From Luteimonas aestuarii (GTDB taxonomy: Bacteria > Pseudomonadota > Gammaproteobacteria > Xanthomonadales > Xanthomonadaceae), in assembly GCF_004357985.1 (NCBI RefSeq), contig NZ_SMTF01000002.1, positions 372,001 through 436,000 on the forward strand: a stretch of 64,000 nt of DNA, given 5' to 3'. This document shows positions 29,041-39,177 of the stretch, in pieces. The notes below the pieces were generated by a model, which worked only from the letters and a program-made list of their open reading frames with translations, did no database searches and was not told the DNA's origin. The position numbers and the translations under genes were made by a program. Position 1 is the first letter of the stretch. Each line of letters opens with the position of its first letter.

Positions 29041-30096
29041 TCAGCCGATCCGTACCCGCTCGTCAGACGTGGCGGCAACCACCTGCCCGATCCGCCAGTG
29101 CGGCAGCGCCAGCCGGAGCAACTCGGCCTCGATGTCCGGTGCCGAGGCAGGATCGACCACCAGCACGAAGCCGATGCCGCAGTTGAAGGTGCGCCACATT
29201 TCGGCGTTCTCCACGCTGCCCTCGCGCTGCAGCCACTGGAACACCGGTGGCAGTTCCCAGGAAGATGCGTCGATGTCGAGGCCGAGTCCGTCGGGGACCA
29301 CGCGGATGATGTTCTCGGTCAGCCCGCCACCGGTGACGTGGGCCATGGCGTGGATCGCCGGACCGTGCGCGCCGCGCAGCAGTTCCAGCACCGGTTTTAC
29401 GTACAGGCGCGTGGGCGCCATCAACGCATCGGCCAGGGCCACGCCGCCCACGTCGAGCTCGGCGGGCCGGCCGGCCTTGTCGTAGATGCGGCGGACCAGC
29501 GAATAACCATTGGAATGCGGGCCGCTGGAGGCGATCCCGATCAGCAGGTCGCCCTCGCGCACCGCCGCGCCGTCGCGCAGTTCGGATTTTTCCACCGCGG
29601 CGACGCAGAAGCCGGCCAGGTCGTATTCGCCGGGAGCGTACATGTCCGGCATCTCGGCGGTCTCGCCGCCGATCAAGGCGCAACCGGACTGCGTGCAGCC
29701 CTCGGCGATCCCGCCGACCACCGCGACCGTGGTGTCGAGGTCGAGCTTGCCGGTGGCGAAGTAGTCCAGGAAGAACAGCGGCTCGGCACCCTGCACCAGC
29801 ACGTCGTTGACGCACATCGCCACCAGGTCGATGCCGATGGTGTCGTGGCGGCCCAGTTGCTGCGCCAGCTTGAGCTTGGTGCCCACGCCGTCGGTGCCCG
29901 AGACCAGCACCGGCTCGCGGTACTTGCCGGACAGGTCGAACAGGGCGCCGAAGCCGCCCAGGCCGCCCATCACCTCGGGCCGGAAGCTGCGCTTGACCAG
30001 CGGCTTGATGCGCTCGACGAGCGCGTTGCCCGCATCGATGTCGACACCGGCATCGCGGTAGGTCATGCCGGGGGGGGGAGGCGGGGGGCTGGTCAC
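29041..30096 (-). CDS. purM: Phosphoribosylformylglycinamidine cyclo-ligase
   Basis: AIR synthetase, fifth step of purine synthesis, ATP-dependent closure of the imidazole ring. Family motifs are [44 protein letters not shown] and the glycine-rich [13 protein letters not shown]. The GTG at 30094-30096 gives 351 residues with a family-like MT-start, but its leader encodes a run of prolines from a C9 tract. An ATG at 30064-30066 (341 residues) is the alternative. Neither has a clear ribosome site. It is divergent from the DUF2066 gene. Confidence 0.93.
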   Translation of the reverse strand: MTSPPPPPPGMTYRDAGVDIDAGNALVERIKPLVKRSFRPEVMGGLGGFGALFDLSGKYREPVLVSGTDGVGTKLKLAQQLGRHDTIGIDLVAMCVNDVLVQGAEPLFFLDYFATGKLDLDTTVAVVGGIAEGCTQSGCALIGGETAEMPDMYAPGEYDLAGFCVAAVEKSELRDGAAVREGDLLIGIASSGPHSNGYSLVRRIYDKAGRPAELDVGGVALADALMAPTRLYVKPVLELLRGAHGPAIHAMAHVTGGGLTENIIRVVPDGLGLDIDASSWELPPVFQWLQREGSVENAEMWRTFNCGIGFVLVVDPASAPDIEAELLRLALPHWRIGQVVAATSDERVRIG

Positions 30097-30248
30097 AGGG
30101 CGGGTCGCGGGAAGCCGGGCAGGGCGCGATTTTAGCAGTGTGCCGCGTCCGGGCCGCGGCGGCGGGCGGGCGGCATGGTGCCGTGCAGGCGGTGCCGACG
30201 CCGTTTGTGGCACCATTTCGCCTTTCCCGCCAACGGATCCAGGAACGG

Positions 30249-31334
30249 ATGATGGGTGTGGCCAATCGTTTCGCGCGACAGCTGGCCTGCGGCCTCGCGG
30301 TGGTGCTGCTGCTCGCTGGCACTGCGTCCGCGCAGCGGGTCGAGGGCGACCGTGCCGGTGCGCAGGGGCCGTACGAAGCCGAGGTGCCGGTACGCAGCCA
30401 GAGCGAAAGCGAGCGCGAGGCCGGTTTCGCGCGTGCGCTTGCGCAGGTGTTCGGCAAGCTGTCCGGCGACCGCAGTGCGGCCAGCCGTCCCGGCGTGGGG
30501 CAGGAACTGCGCCGCGCCGCGGATTACGTGGATGGCTACGACTACCGCCAGGACGAGAGCGTTGGTGCCAGCGGCGCACCCACCTTCCAGACCATGCTGG
30601 TGGTGCGCTTCAAGCAGGCCGAAGTCGATGCCGTGGCCGGCGCGCTGGGATTGCCGGTCTGGCCGACGCCGCGCCCGCGCCCGGTGCTGTGGCTGGCCAT
30701 CGATGATGGCAGCGGCCCGCGCCTGGTGGGCCTCAACCAGAACAACGCGGCGCGCCCGGTGCTGAACCGTGCGATCGAACGCGGCTTCCGCCTGGGCCTG
30801 CCGGCCGGCAATGCCGCCGAACAGGCCGCCGCCGGCGCCATCTGGCGCGGCGATACGGCCGCGATCGCCCGGCTGTCGGCGCGCTACAACCCGCCGATGC
30901 AGCTGCTGGGCAAACTGTACCGCGGCGATGGCGGCTGGAAGGCCGACTGGATCTTCGTCGACAACGGTCGCGTGCTGTCGCGCTGGTCGGAAAGCCACGC
31001 AGATGCACGGCGTGCGATGGCCACCGGTGCCGACGGCGCTGCCGACGCGCTGGTGCGTCGCTACGCGAAGGCCAGTCCGGCGGGGCAGCAGGCGACCCAG
31101 CGCATCGTGTTCACGGGCATCAACAGCTCGGCCGACTACCTGCGGCTCTCCGCCGTGCTGCAACGCATGTCGGTGGTGCGTGGCTTCCGCCCGGTTCGCG
31201 CCATGCCGGACGGGATCGAGGCGGACCTCGACCTGTTGACCGGCATCGCCGGCTTCCGTCGCGTGGCCGATGCCGACGTCCTGGTCGAAGTGGAAGGCGG
31301 CGACGGCATCGTGCCGATGTACCGACTGCGCTGA
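30249..31334 (+). CDS. DUF2066 exported protein
   Basis: The 361-residue protein has a signal peptide (hydrophobic core about 14-24, cleavage near TASA). The mature domain is a DUF2066 protein of unknown function: [20 protein letters not shown] at the start, then [15 protein letters not shown]. Members commonly lie next to purM and the PerM/Hda pair in gammaproteobacteria. ATG codons at 30249 and 30252 are both usable, with AGGA just upstream. It is followed after 14 bp by the PerM-type gene. Confidence 0.87.
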   Translation: MMGVANRFARQLACGLAVVLLLAGTASAQRVEGDRAGAQGPYEAEVPVRSQSESEREAGFARALAQVFGKLSGDRSAASRPGVGQELRRAADYVDGYDYRQDESVGASGAPTFQTMLVVRFKQAEVDAVAGALGLPVWPTPRPRPVLWLAIDDGSGPRLVGLNQNNAARPVLNRAIERGFRLGLPAGNAAEQAAAGAIWRGDTAAIARLSARYNPPMQLLGKLYRGDGGWKADWIFVDNGRVLSRWSESHADARRAMATGADGAADALVRRYAKASPAGQQATQRIVFTGINSSADYLRLSAVLQRMSVVRGFRPVRAMPDGIEADLDLLTGIAGFRRVADADVLVEVEGGDGIVPMYRLR

Positions 31335-31348
31335 CGGAACCACGGACC

Positions 31349-32581
31349 ATGGATACGCAACCACAGGCGAACTTCGAGATCGCCCGTTTCCTCAAGCGCC
31401 TGCAGTGGGGGCTGGTGGCCTTCGCGGTGCTGTGGGTGGTGTACCTGCTGGGCCCGGTGCTGACGCCTTTCGTGCTGGCGGCGCTGCTGGGCTGGCTGGG
31501 CGACCCGTTGGTCGATCGGCTGGAGAAGCGCGGGCGTTCGCGTGCGGTGGCGGTGACGCTGGTGTTCCTGCTGATGGCCCTGTTGCTGGCGCTGGTGCTG
31601 GTGATCCTGGTGCCGATGGTCCAGCGACAGGTCACCACGCTGGTTGCGGAGTGGCCGACGTACCAGGCCTACATGGCCGAGTGGTTCCAGGCCAATGCGG
31701 CGCCATGGATCGAGCGGATCACGTCGATGGTCGGCATGGAGGCGGACTCGTTCAGCCTCCAGCGCCTACTGGAGCTGGCCAGGGAACATTGGCAGGCGGC
31801 GGGCGGCATGGCGACCACGACGGCCGGCTACCTGTTCGGCTACCTCGGCCGTTCCGGCATGGCGCTGGTGATCATCGCGGTCAACGTGGTGCTGGTGCCG
31901 ATCCTGACGTTCTACTTCCTGCGCGACTGGGACAAGCTGGTGGCGCGTGTCGCCGCGCTGGTGCCGCGCGACCATCTGGCCACGGTGTCGCGGCTGGCCC
32001 GCGAGTCCAGCGAATCGCTGGGCGGGTTCCTGCGCGGACAGATCCTGGTGATGGCGGCGCAGGGTGCGATCTACGCCGTCGGCATGTCGCTGGTGGGCCT
32101 GCGGCTGGGCCTGCTGATCGGCATCATCGCAGGCCTGATCAGCTTCGTGCCCTACCTCGGCGCCACGGTCGGCATCCTGCTGGCGCTGGTGGCGGCCATC
32201 GTGCAGGAGGGTGGCTTCAACTGGACCCTGCTGCTGATGGTCAGCGCGGTGTTCACCATCGGCCAGCTGGTGGAAAGCTACGTGCTGACACCGCGGCTGG
32301 TGGGCGACAAGATCGGCCTGCACCCGGTGGCGGTGATCTTCGCGGTGATGGCCGGCGGCCAGTTGTTCGGCTTCCTCGGCATGCTGCTGGCGCTGCCCGT
32401 CGCGGCGGTCGCCAACGTGATGCTGCGTTATGCCAACGAGCGCTACACGCAGAGTCGCCTGTATGCCGGCGACCGGCCGAAGATCGTACTGGATGGCCGT
32501 GCAAGCGAGGCGGGCATTGTCTTGGATGCGGACGTCGATGCCGCCGTGGATGACGCCGCCAACGGCAAGCGCGAGTCCTGA
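31349..32581 (+). CDS. perM: AI-2E/PerM family membrane transporter
   Basis: The 410-residue inner-membrane protein has about eight helices in the AI-2E exporter superfamily layout: two helices near 20-55, one at 65-92, a long periplasmic helix region, then helices at about 170-195 and 230-345. Family blocks are LVPILTFYFLRDWD and ISFVPYLGATVG. The substrate is unknown. Some members are Na+/H+ antiporters or autoinducer exporters. The acidic C-tail is cytoplasmic. It is followed by hda after 8 bp, a common gammaproteobacterial pair. Confidence 0.9.
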   Translation: MDTQPQANFEIARFLKRLQWGLVAFAVLWVVYLLGPVLTPFVLAALLGWLGDPLVDRLEKRGRSRAVAVTLVFLLMALLLALVLVILVPMVQRQVTTLVAEWPTYQAYMAEWFQANAAPWIERITSMVGMEADSFSLQRLLELAREHWQAAGGMATTTAGYLFGYLGRSGMALVIIAVNVVLVPILTFYFLRDWDKLVARVAALVPRDHLATVSRLARESSESLGGFLRGQILVMAAQGAIYAVGMSLVGLRLGLLIGIIAGLISFVPYLGATVGILLALVAAIVQEGGFNWTLLLMVSAVFTIGQLVESYVLTPRLVGDKIGLHPVAVIFAVMAGGQLFGFLGMLLALPVAAVANVMLRYANERYTQSRLYAGDRPKIVLDGRASEAGIVLDADVDAAVDDAANGKRES

Positions 32582-32589
32582 TCGCGACG

Positions 32590-33291
32590 ATGGTGACGCC
32601 TGTCCCGCAACTGCCGCTGGCGTTGCGCTACCCGCCCGACCAGCGTTTCGATACTTTCGTGTCGGGTGATCCGACCGTGCCGGCACACCTGCGTGCAGCG
32701 GTGGATGGTTCGCATCCAGGCAGCCTTTTCATCGCAGGCGCCGCCGGTACCGGCAAGACCCACCTGCTGCTGGCGGCGTGCGCCGAGGCCGACGGCACGG
32801 GCCGGCGCGCCGCCTACCTGCCGCTGGCCAGTGCCGTCGGCCGGCTGCGTGATGCGCTCGAAGCGATGCACGCGAACGAACTGGTCGCGCTCGACGGGGT
32901 GGATGCCATCGCCGGTCGCCGCGACGACGAGGTGGCGCTGTTCGATCTGCACAACCGCGTGCACGATGCCGGCGGCACGATGCTCTATGCCGCGCGCGAC
33001 ATTCCCGATGCCTTGCCGCTGGCCTTGCCCGACCTGCGCTCGCGCTGGCAGCAGTGCGCGCGCATCACGCTGCCAGTGCTCGGCGACGCCGCCCGCCGCG
33101 AGGTCCTGCGCCTGCGCGCGACACGTCGCGGGCTGCAGGTGGATGACGCCGCATTGGATTGGCTGCTACGGCGCGTGGACCGCGACCTCGGAAGCCTCAC
33201 CCAGCTCTTCGACCAACTCGACCGCGCCGCGCTTGCGGCGCAGCGGCGGATCACGGTGCCGTTCCTGCGCCGGTTCTTCGAGGGGAACTGA
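32590..33291 (+). CDS. hda: DnaA regulatory inactivator Hda
   Basis: The 233-residue AAA+ protein is related to the DnaA ATPase domain. With the sliding clamp it stimulates ATP hydrolysis by DnaA and so limits re-initiation of replication. A clamp-binding QLPLALRY near residues 7-14, Walker A GAAGTGKTHLL (about 50-60), a Walker-B-like LVALDGVDAIAG and sensor LPDLRSRW are visible. It converges on the first PDZ gene with 22 bp between stops. Confidence 0.92.
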   Translation: MVTPVPQLPLALRYPPDQRFDTFVSGDPTVPAHLRAAVDGSHPGSLFIAGAAGTGKTHLLLAACAEADGTGRRAAYLPLASAVGRLRDALEAMHANELVALDGVDAIAGRRDDEVALFDLHNRVHDAGGTMLYAARDIPDALPLALPDLRSRWQQCARITLPVLGDAARREVLRLRATRRGLQVDDAALDWLLRRVDRDLGSLTQLFDQLDRAALAAQRRITVPFLRRFFEGN

Positions 33292-33313
33292 TCGGACAGG
33301 CCCGGGCGGCGTA

Positions 33314-34123
33314 TCAGCGGCAGGTTTCGGCAGTCTGCCGCCACACGACCGGTTCCCAGTACGTGTTGTCGCGAATCATCCCGGTGTCCGGCGACCTGGT
33401 GAGCAATCGCGCGCCGATTTCATACCGGGTGTCCGGCGCGACATCCACGATCAGTACCTTGTAGCGACGCGCACCCTGCCGGCGGAGCTGGCGTTGCCGC
33501 TCCTGCAGGGTGAAGGCCGAGAACCGGGTGGCATCGATGCGCTCGTCGACCACGAGTACGCGGCGGCCGGCATCCACGCGGTGTCGATTGACGTCGAACA
33601 AGGGGGTGCTCCTGCCATCGATCCGGGTCACTTCGGCAGGGAAGACCTGCTGGCTGACCCGCGGGTGCGCACCGGACGTGGAGACATACCCGCAGCCCAT
33701 CGGCGTGGATGCGGCCGTGGGGGAAGGGGTTTCACGAGCACTGCCCCGCAGGACCATTGGCACATCGTCGCGAATGATCTCAAGATGCAGTGCACGACCC
33801 GGCCCGGAGGTCGCCGAACGGAGTGCGGCCGCCGGAGTATTGCTGGCCGAAATCGGCTGGCCATTGATCGATACGATGCGGTCACCGCCGCGCAGGCCCA
33901 TGCGCTCGGCGTTGCCGCCCGGCGTGACGGCCATCACCACGGCCCCATCGGCACCGATGCGCCGGATATCGATGACGGCGCCGAAGTCCTGTATCGCGGA
34001 CTGCGCCATCAGCGGGACGGCGGCCGCAGCGTGGGCAGGAAGCGGCTGGCTCCGCGCCTGGGTCGGCAGCGCGGCAATCGCGACTGCGGCCGTGACCAGG
34101 ATCAGCAGGCAATAAGTACGCAT
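33314..34123 (-). CDS. Secreted PDZ-domain protein, module 1
   Basis: The 269-residue protein has a signal peptide (cleavage near TQARS, residue 25), a PDZ domain at about 45-120 (VTPGGNAERMGLRGGDRIVS), and a C-terminal domain of about 120 residues I do not recognise. That domain is strongly conserved in the paralogue at 35315-36070: TRIDGRSTPL, VNRHRVDAG, VDVAPDT, YWEPVVW. One cysteine opens it (PMGCGYV) and one closes it (ETCR), so a disulfide is likely. It is third in the sigma / one-helix protein / PDZ cassette, 19 bp after the second gene. A role as envelope sensor or effector is inferred. Confidence 0.85.
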   Translation of the reverse strand: MRTYCLLILVTAAVAIAALPTQARSQPLPAHAAAAVPLMAQSAIQDFGAVIDIRRIGADGAVVMAVTPGGNAERMGLRGGDRIVSINGQPISASNTPAAALRSATSGPGRALHLEIIRDDVPMVLRGSARETPSPTAASTPMGCGYVSTSGAHPRVSQQVFPAEVTRIDGRSTPLFDVNRHRVDAGRRVLVVDERIDATRFSAFTLQERQRQLRRQGARRYKVLIVDVAPDTRYEIGARLLTRSPDTGMIRDNTYWEPVVWRQTAETCR

Positions 34124-34142
34124 GGCAGGGTTCCGTGTGGAG

Positions 34143-34517
34143 TCAGTTGGTGCGTTGGATGGAGAGGCCGTGCATCAGCTGTGCGCGCGCGACCCACATG
34201 GGCTCGATCTCGGGGTCGCTGGCGTCGCTTTCGTATGCCGCCTGCAGTGCGCGATCGAGCGTGGCGATCTGTTCCACGACGTCGTTTTCCGTGGCGAGCG
34301 GCGGATGCGATTCGAAGTGGGGTGCCGTCGACCATGGCAGGAGCGCCGCAACTGCCAGCATCCCCGTCGCGGCAACTGCAGACGCACCGGCCAGCATGCG
34401 CCGCCGCGCAACAGCCCCGCGCTGGCGGTCGCGCAGGCGTGGCCAAAGGGTGTCGGGTGGATCGAGCAGGGGTGCCTGCTCGAGCTGCTTGAGCGGTGAA
34501 CGGTTCAGGTCATGCAT
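34143..34517 (-). CDS. One-helix membrane protein, putative anti-sigma factor, module 1
   Basis: The 124-residue protein has a short cytoplasmic N-terminus with PPDTLWPRL, a basic stretch, one membrane helix (about 45-65), and a periplasmic helical tail with ALQAAYESDASDPEIEPMW. Its paralogue at 36081-36458 has the same order and motifs. It follows an ECF sigma gene with 8 bp overlap and precedes a secreted PDZ gene. By position and topology it should hold the sigma factor at the membrane. No known anti-sigma fold (ZAS, RseA) is recognisable. The second ATG (34517) is chosen for its GGAG spacing. Confidence 0.8.
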   Translation of the reverse strand: MHDLNRSPLKQLEQAPLLDPPDTLWPRLRDRQRGAVARRRMLAGASAVAATGMLAVAALLPWSTAPHFESHPPLATENDVVEQIATLDRALQAAYESDASDPEIEPMWVARAQLMHGLSIQRTN

Positions 34518-35052
34518 CGTCATCTCCAGGGTCCATGTCCTCGCGCAGCCGTGCCAGTGCACGGGACAGGATCGATTTCGACCAGCTTTCGCTGCGTCCG
34601 AAACGCCTGGCCAGTTCGGTGTGCGACCAGCCTTCGATTTCGTGGAGCCACAGCAGGGTACGGGCAAGCGGGGACAGCCGTCGCAACAGCGCCTCCGCCT
34701 CCACGCTGTCGGCGTGTACCGTCCCGGCCGATTCCATCGACCCCAGCCGTTCATCGTCGCCGTAGCGGCGCTCCCGGCGCAGGCGGTCGATCGCGAGGTT
34801 CGCGGCCACGCGCTTCAGCCAGGGGCGCAGGGGCGTGTCCGTGCGCAGGCCGGTGAGGAAGCCGAACATGCGCAGGAAGGTGTCCTGCACGATGTCCTCG
34901 GCGGCGGCGCGGTTGCCGGTCAGGCGCAGCGCCAGTGTGAACACCGCCGGCGCGTGCAGGCGATACAACTGCTCGAACGCACCGGCATTGCCCTGACGAG
35001 CCAGCTTCAGCAGGTGCGGTTGCGAAGGCGCGTCGGCGTCGTCCAGCTCCAT
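34510..35052 (-). CDS. ECF-type RNA polymerase sigma factor, module 1
   Basis: The 180-residue extracytoplasmic-function sigma factor has region 2 at about 20-95 (AAAEDIVQDTFLRMFGFL, then PWLKRVAANLAIDRLRRERR) and region 4 at about 125-175 (LARTLLWLHEIEGWSHTELA, then RFGRSESWSKSILSRALARL). It is closely similar to the sigma gene of module 2. It is the first gene of its cassette and is preceded by the shared TGCGAC-N16-CCGTA motif, so self-activation is likely. Confidence 0.92.
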   Translation of the reverse strand: MELDDADAPSQPHLLKLARQGNAGAFEQLYRLHAPAVFTLALRLTGNRAAAEDIVQDTFLRMFGFLTGLRTDTPLRPWLKRVAANLAIDRLRRERRYGDDERLGSMESAGTVHADSVEAEALLRRLSPLARTLLWLHEIEGWSHTELARRFGRSESWSKSILSRALARLREDMDPGDDDA

Positions 35053-35060
35053 GCAGACAA

Positions 35061-35089
35061 GGTACGGCGATGGCCGTCGATCCGTCGCA
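35061..35089 (-). promoter_or_regulatory. Candidate ECF autoregulatory promoter, module 1
   Basis: On the minus strand TGCGAC (35084-35089) is followed after exactly 16 bases by CCGTACC (35061-35067), about 8 bases before the sigma start codon. The same pair with the same spacing precedes the module 2 sigma gene. CGT-type -10 elements are common among ECF sigma promoters. Confidence 0.55.
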
Positions 35090-35314
35090 CCCGGACCGGA
35101 CCGCCACGCGGTGCCGGCGATCAGGCGGAGGCGAGCTACCGGTGCCGCTCAGGGACGGCCAACGGCGATCCAGCGCCAAGCGAGACCCTCGCCGGCGACC
35201 GTCCTCCTCCGCAACGCCACCCGCAGCAGTCGCCGCCGGCTGGAGTCGCGGCGTCTCGGCATACGCATCCAACCCCCGGTCGATCCCCAGCGGAAAAGGG
35301 ACGAGATGTCGTGG

Positions 35315-36070
35315 TCAGGGGCAGGGCGTGTCGCTGCGCTCCTGCCAGACCACGGGTTCCCAATAGGCGTTGGCGCGGATGCTGTCGGGGTCCAGCCGAT
35401 CGGTGAGCAGCCGCGCACCGACGTAGTAGGTCGTGTCCGGGGCGACATCCACCACCAGTGCCTTATAGGCCCGGGCCTGCTCGCGGCGCTTCATCAGTGC
35501 CCGTAGCCGTCTCTGGGCGATGGTCAGCTCCTCAATCCCTTCTGCAACGATCAAGACGCGCGTACCGGCGTCCACCCGGTGGCGGTTGACCGTCCCCAGC
35601 GGTGTGCTGCGGCCATCGATCCGGGTGATCTGGCTCGAGTAGACGCCTTGGGTGACCCGGGGCAAGGTGCCCTGAGTGGTCAGGAAACCACAGCCGGAGC
35701 CGGCGCCCGTGGCGGACGTGGCGGGCGCGGCAACTCGCCCCGCCAAGGACTGCCTCGCGCCGTTGCGGACTACCTCGATACGCAGTTCGCCACCGCTTTC
35801 GGCGAGCGTTTGTCCGAGCAGGGAGCCGGGCTGCCTGCTGCCGACGAAGGAATGGCCGTTGATCGACTCGATCCGGTCGCCGACCTGAAGGCCGATGCGC
35901 TCCGCATTGCTGCCGGGCGTGATGGCAAGCACCACCAGGCCATCCTGCGTCTGGCGCAGGTCCGTGACTGCGCCGAATGTCGAAGGCGTCCATTGCGCCG
36001 AAGCGGTGCCGGCCATGGCGAGCGCCATGCACGTGGCCAGCAACAGGGTCCGTCGTCGGGAGATCGTCAT
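35315..36070 (-). CDS. Secreted PDZ-domain protein, module 2
   Basis: The 251-residue protein has a signal peptide (cleavage near TASAQ, residue 26), a PDZ domain (ITPGSNAERIGLQVGDRIES) and the same C-terminal domain as the module 1 protein: TRIDGRSTPL, VNRHRVDAG, VDVAPDT, GARLLTDR, YWEPVVW. The cysteine pair is kept (SGCGFL and DTPCP). It lies 10 bp after the one-helix protein gene. The 244 bp after its stop (35071-35314, up to the module 1 promoter) hold no other gene I can support. Confidence 0.85.
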   Translation of the reverse strand: MTISRRRTLLLATCMALAMAGTASAQWTPSTFGAVTDLRQTQDGLVVLAITPGSNAERIGLQVGDRIESINGHSFVGSRQPGSLLGQTLAESGGELRIEVVRNGARQSLAGRVAAPATSATGAGSGCGFLTTQGTLPRVTQGVYSSQITRIDGRSTPLGTVNRHRVDAGTRVLIVAEGIEELTIAQRRLRALMKRREQARAYKALVVDVAPDTTYYVGARLLTDRLDPDSIRANAYWEPVVWQERSDTPCP

Positions 36071-36080
36071 TCCGGCAGCC

Positions 36081-36458
36081 TCACATTGCGTCGGGGAGTT
36101 GCGTGGCCTGAATCGCCAGGGATCGGCGAAGCCGCCACAGGGGTTCGATCTCGTCGTCGGAAGCGCCTTGTTCATAGGCAGCCTGCAACGCGCCGTCGAT
36201 GGCCCCGAGGCGTTCCTGCACGACGCGCGTATCGACGGTGCCAGCGGACATGGCCATGGTCGTCGGCGCAGGTGGCTGGTCGCGAGGGACCAGCCACCAC
36301 GCGCCTGCCAGCAGCACGGCCGCACAGAGCACCTGAGCGCCCTCGCGGAACCTGCGGCGCCGTCGCCGTTGGGCCGCCGCGAGCTTCGGCCAGAGCGTGT
36401 CGGGGAGGGCGGGAACCTTGCGGTCTGGGAGCGTGGGTCGAGGATCGAAGTTGCTCAT
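36081..36458 (-). CDS. One-helix membrane protein, putative anti-sigma factor, module 2
   Basis: The 125-residue paralogue of the module 1 protein has LPDTLWPKL near the N-terminus, a run of seven basic residues (RRRRRRFR region), one membrane helix at about 43-58, and a periplasmic tail with ALQAAYEQGASDDEIEPLW. The start overlaps the sigma gene stop by 4 bp (ATGA), so it is translationally coupled, as expected for a regulator made in step with its sigma factor. The anti-sigma role is inferred from context and topology. Confidence 0.8.
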   Translation of the reverse strand: MSNFDPRPTLPDRKVPALPDTLWPKLAAAQRRRRRRFREGAQVLCAAVLLAGAWWLVPRDQPPAPTTMAMSAGTVDTRVVQERLGAIDGALQAAYEQGASDDEIEPLWRLRRSLAIQATQLPDAM

Positions 36459-37057
36459 CTTGTTTTCCGCGTCGCGGCCTTGCGCGTCTGGTTGGAGTGG
36501 TCGTGATTGGCGTCCGCGGAGGGAGCGTTGGCCCGGCGCAGCTGGGCGATCGATCGCGAGACCAGCGACTTCGACCAGCTTTCGCCGTGGCCGAAGCGTT
36601 CCGCGAGTTGTGCGTGGGACCAGCCTTCTGCCGCATGCAGCCAGACCACTGCGCGTGCGACCGGCGGCAGCATCAGCAAGAGCCGTTCGGCATCCACGCC
36701 GACGATCGCCGCATCGGCATCCCCAGCTTCGCTCAGGCCGGCTTCCTCGGGCAATGCATCCTCGAGATGGCTGCGGTCGCGACGGAGGCGGTCGATCGCG
36801 GCATTGGTGGCAACGTGCTTCAACCACGGTCGCAAGGGCCGATCGGAACGTAGCCCGCCCAGGAAACGCAGCAGGCGCAGGAAGGTCTCCTGGGTGATGT
36901 CCTCGGCGGCCGCTGCATCCCCTGTGATCCGGAAAGCGAGTGCGTGGACCGTCCGGGCATGGCGGTGATAGAGGATCTCGAAAGCGGACTCATTGCCCCA
37001 GCGCGCCTTGCGTATCAAGGCGGCTTCTTCCTCCACGTCGAATTGCGCTGCTTCCAT
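36455..37057 (-). CDS. ECF-type RNA polymerase sigma factor, module 2
   Basis: The 200-residue ECF sigma factor has region 2 (AAAEDITQETFLRLLRFLGG, then PWLKHVATNAAIDRLRRDRS) and region 4 (ARAVVWLHAAEGWSHAQLAE, then RFGHGESWSKSLVSRSIAQL). It has an extra basic tail of about 20 residues (QTRKAATRKTR end) absent from module 1. It heads the second cassette and is preceded by the shared promoter motif at 37065-37094. Confidence 0.92.
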   Translation of the reverse strand: MEAAQFDVEEEAALIRKARWGNESAFEILYHRHARTVHALAFRITGDAAAAEDITQETFLRLLRFLGGLRSDRPLRPWLKHVATNAAIDRLRRDRSHLEDALPEEAGLSEAGDADAAIVGVDAERLLLMLPPVARAVVWLHAAEGWSHAQLAERFGHGESWSKSLVSRSIAQLRRANAPSADANHDHSNQTRKAATRKTR

Positions 37058-37064
37058 TCCCTAT

Positions 37065-37094
37065 GGATACGGACGACAGGCGAGAATCGTCGCA
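37065..37094 (-). promoter_or_regulatory. Candidate ECF autoregulatory promoter, module 2
   Basis: On the minus strand TGCGAC (37089-37094), 16 bases, then CCGTATCC (37065-37072) lies about 7 bases before the sigma start codon. Spacing and both elements match those of module 1, while the sequence between them does not. This argues for a selected promoter rather than leftover duplication. Confidence 0.55.
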
Positions 37095-37112
37095 ACTCTC
37101 GAGAACTTCGCT

Positions 37113-38872
<1,760 letters not shown>

Positions 38873-39022
38873 GGATGCTCCAGCCGGCGGATGCCGGTCG
38901 GGGCATAGGGTAGTGGAATCCGCGCCACCGCGTGTCCACCGATGTCCCGGGCATGTCGCCCTTGTCCGGCGCGCGTGGCGCCGTCCCCGAAGCTGAATGA
39001 TCCGGTCCGTCGGACGTGTGGT

Positions 39023-39177
39023 TCAGGCTGCGGCGCGTGTCTGCCCGAGCGACGCCAGCCACTCGTCGTCCGAGCCTTCGTTCACGCCCTCGAACAGGAA
39101 CGTCGACAGGTAGCGCTCGCCGGTGTCGGGCAGGGTGGTCAGGATCACGCTGCCTTCGGGCGCCTGTCGGCGACCTG
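39023..39177 (-). pseudogene. cysK 3'-end remnant
   Basis: Minus-strand translation reads QAPEGSVILTTLPDTGERYL and on to DDEWLASL, the end of O-acetylserine sulfhydrylase, matching the intact cysK at 46729-47706. Bases 39054-39177 match 46760-46884 with two substitutions and one missing base, which breaks the frame at the upstream end. Nothing of the remaining 275 or so codons of cysK is present. The last ten codons and the stop have diverged (GQTRAAA against DAQRDAA). The rest of the gap to 39411 holds only the presumed promoter of the FAD gene. Confidence 0.85.
39054..39177 (-). repeat. Direct repeat, left copy (cysK 3' end)
   Basis: 124 bp near-identical to 46760-46884 in the same orientation: two substitutions and a 1 bp indel by eye. 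The copies are 7.7 kb apart and bracket the FAD protein, sulfate transporter, porin and YezD-like genes. Confidence 0.9.

Noticed and set aside
35053..35314. A small gene between the two sigma cassettes
   Set aside because: Short frames here have no ribosome site and disagree with each other; the region carries the module 1 promoter motif and nothing else I can support.
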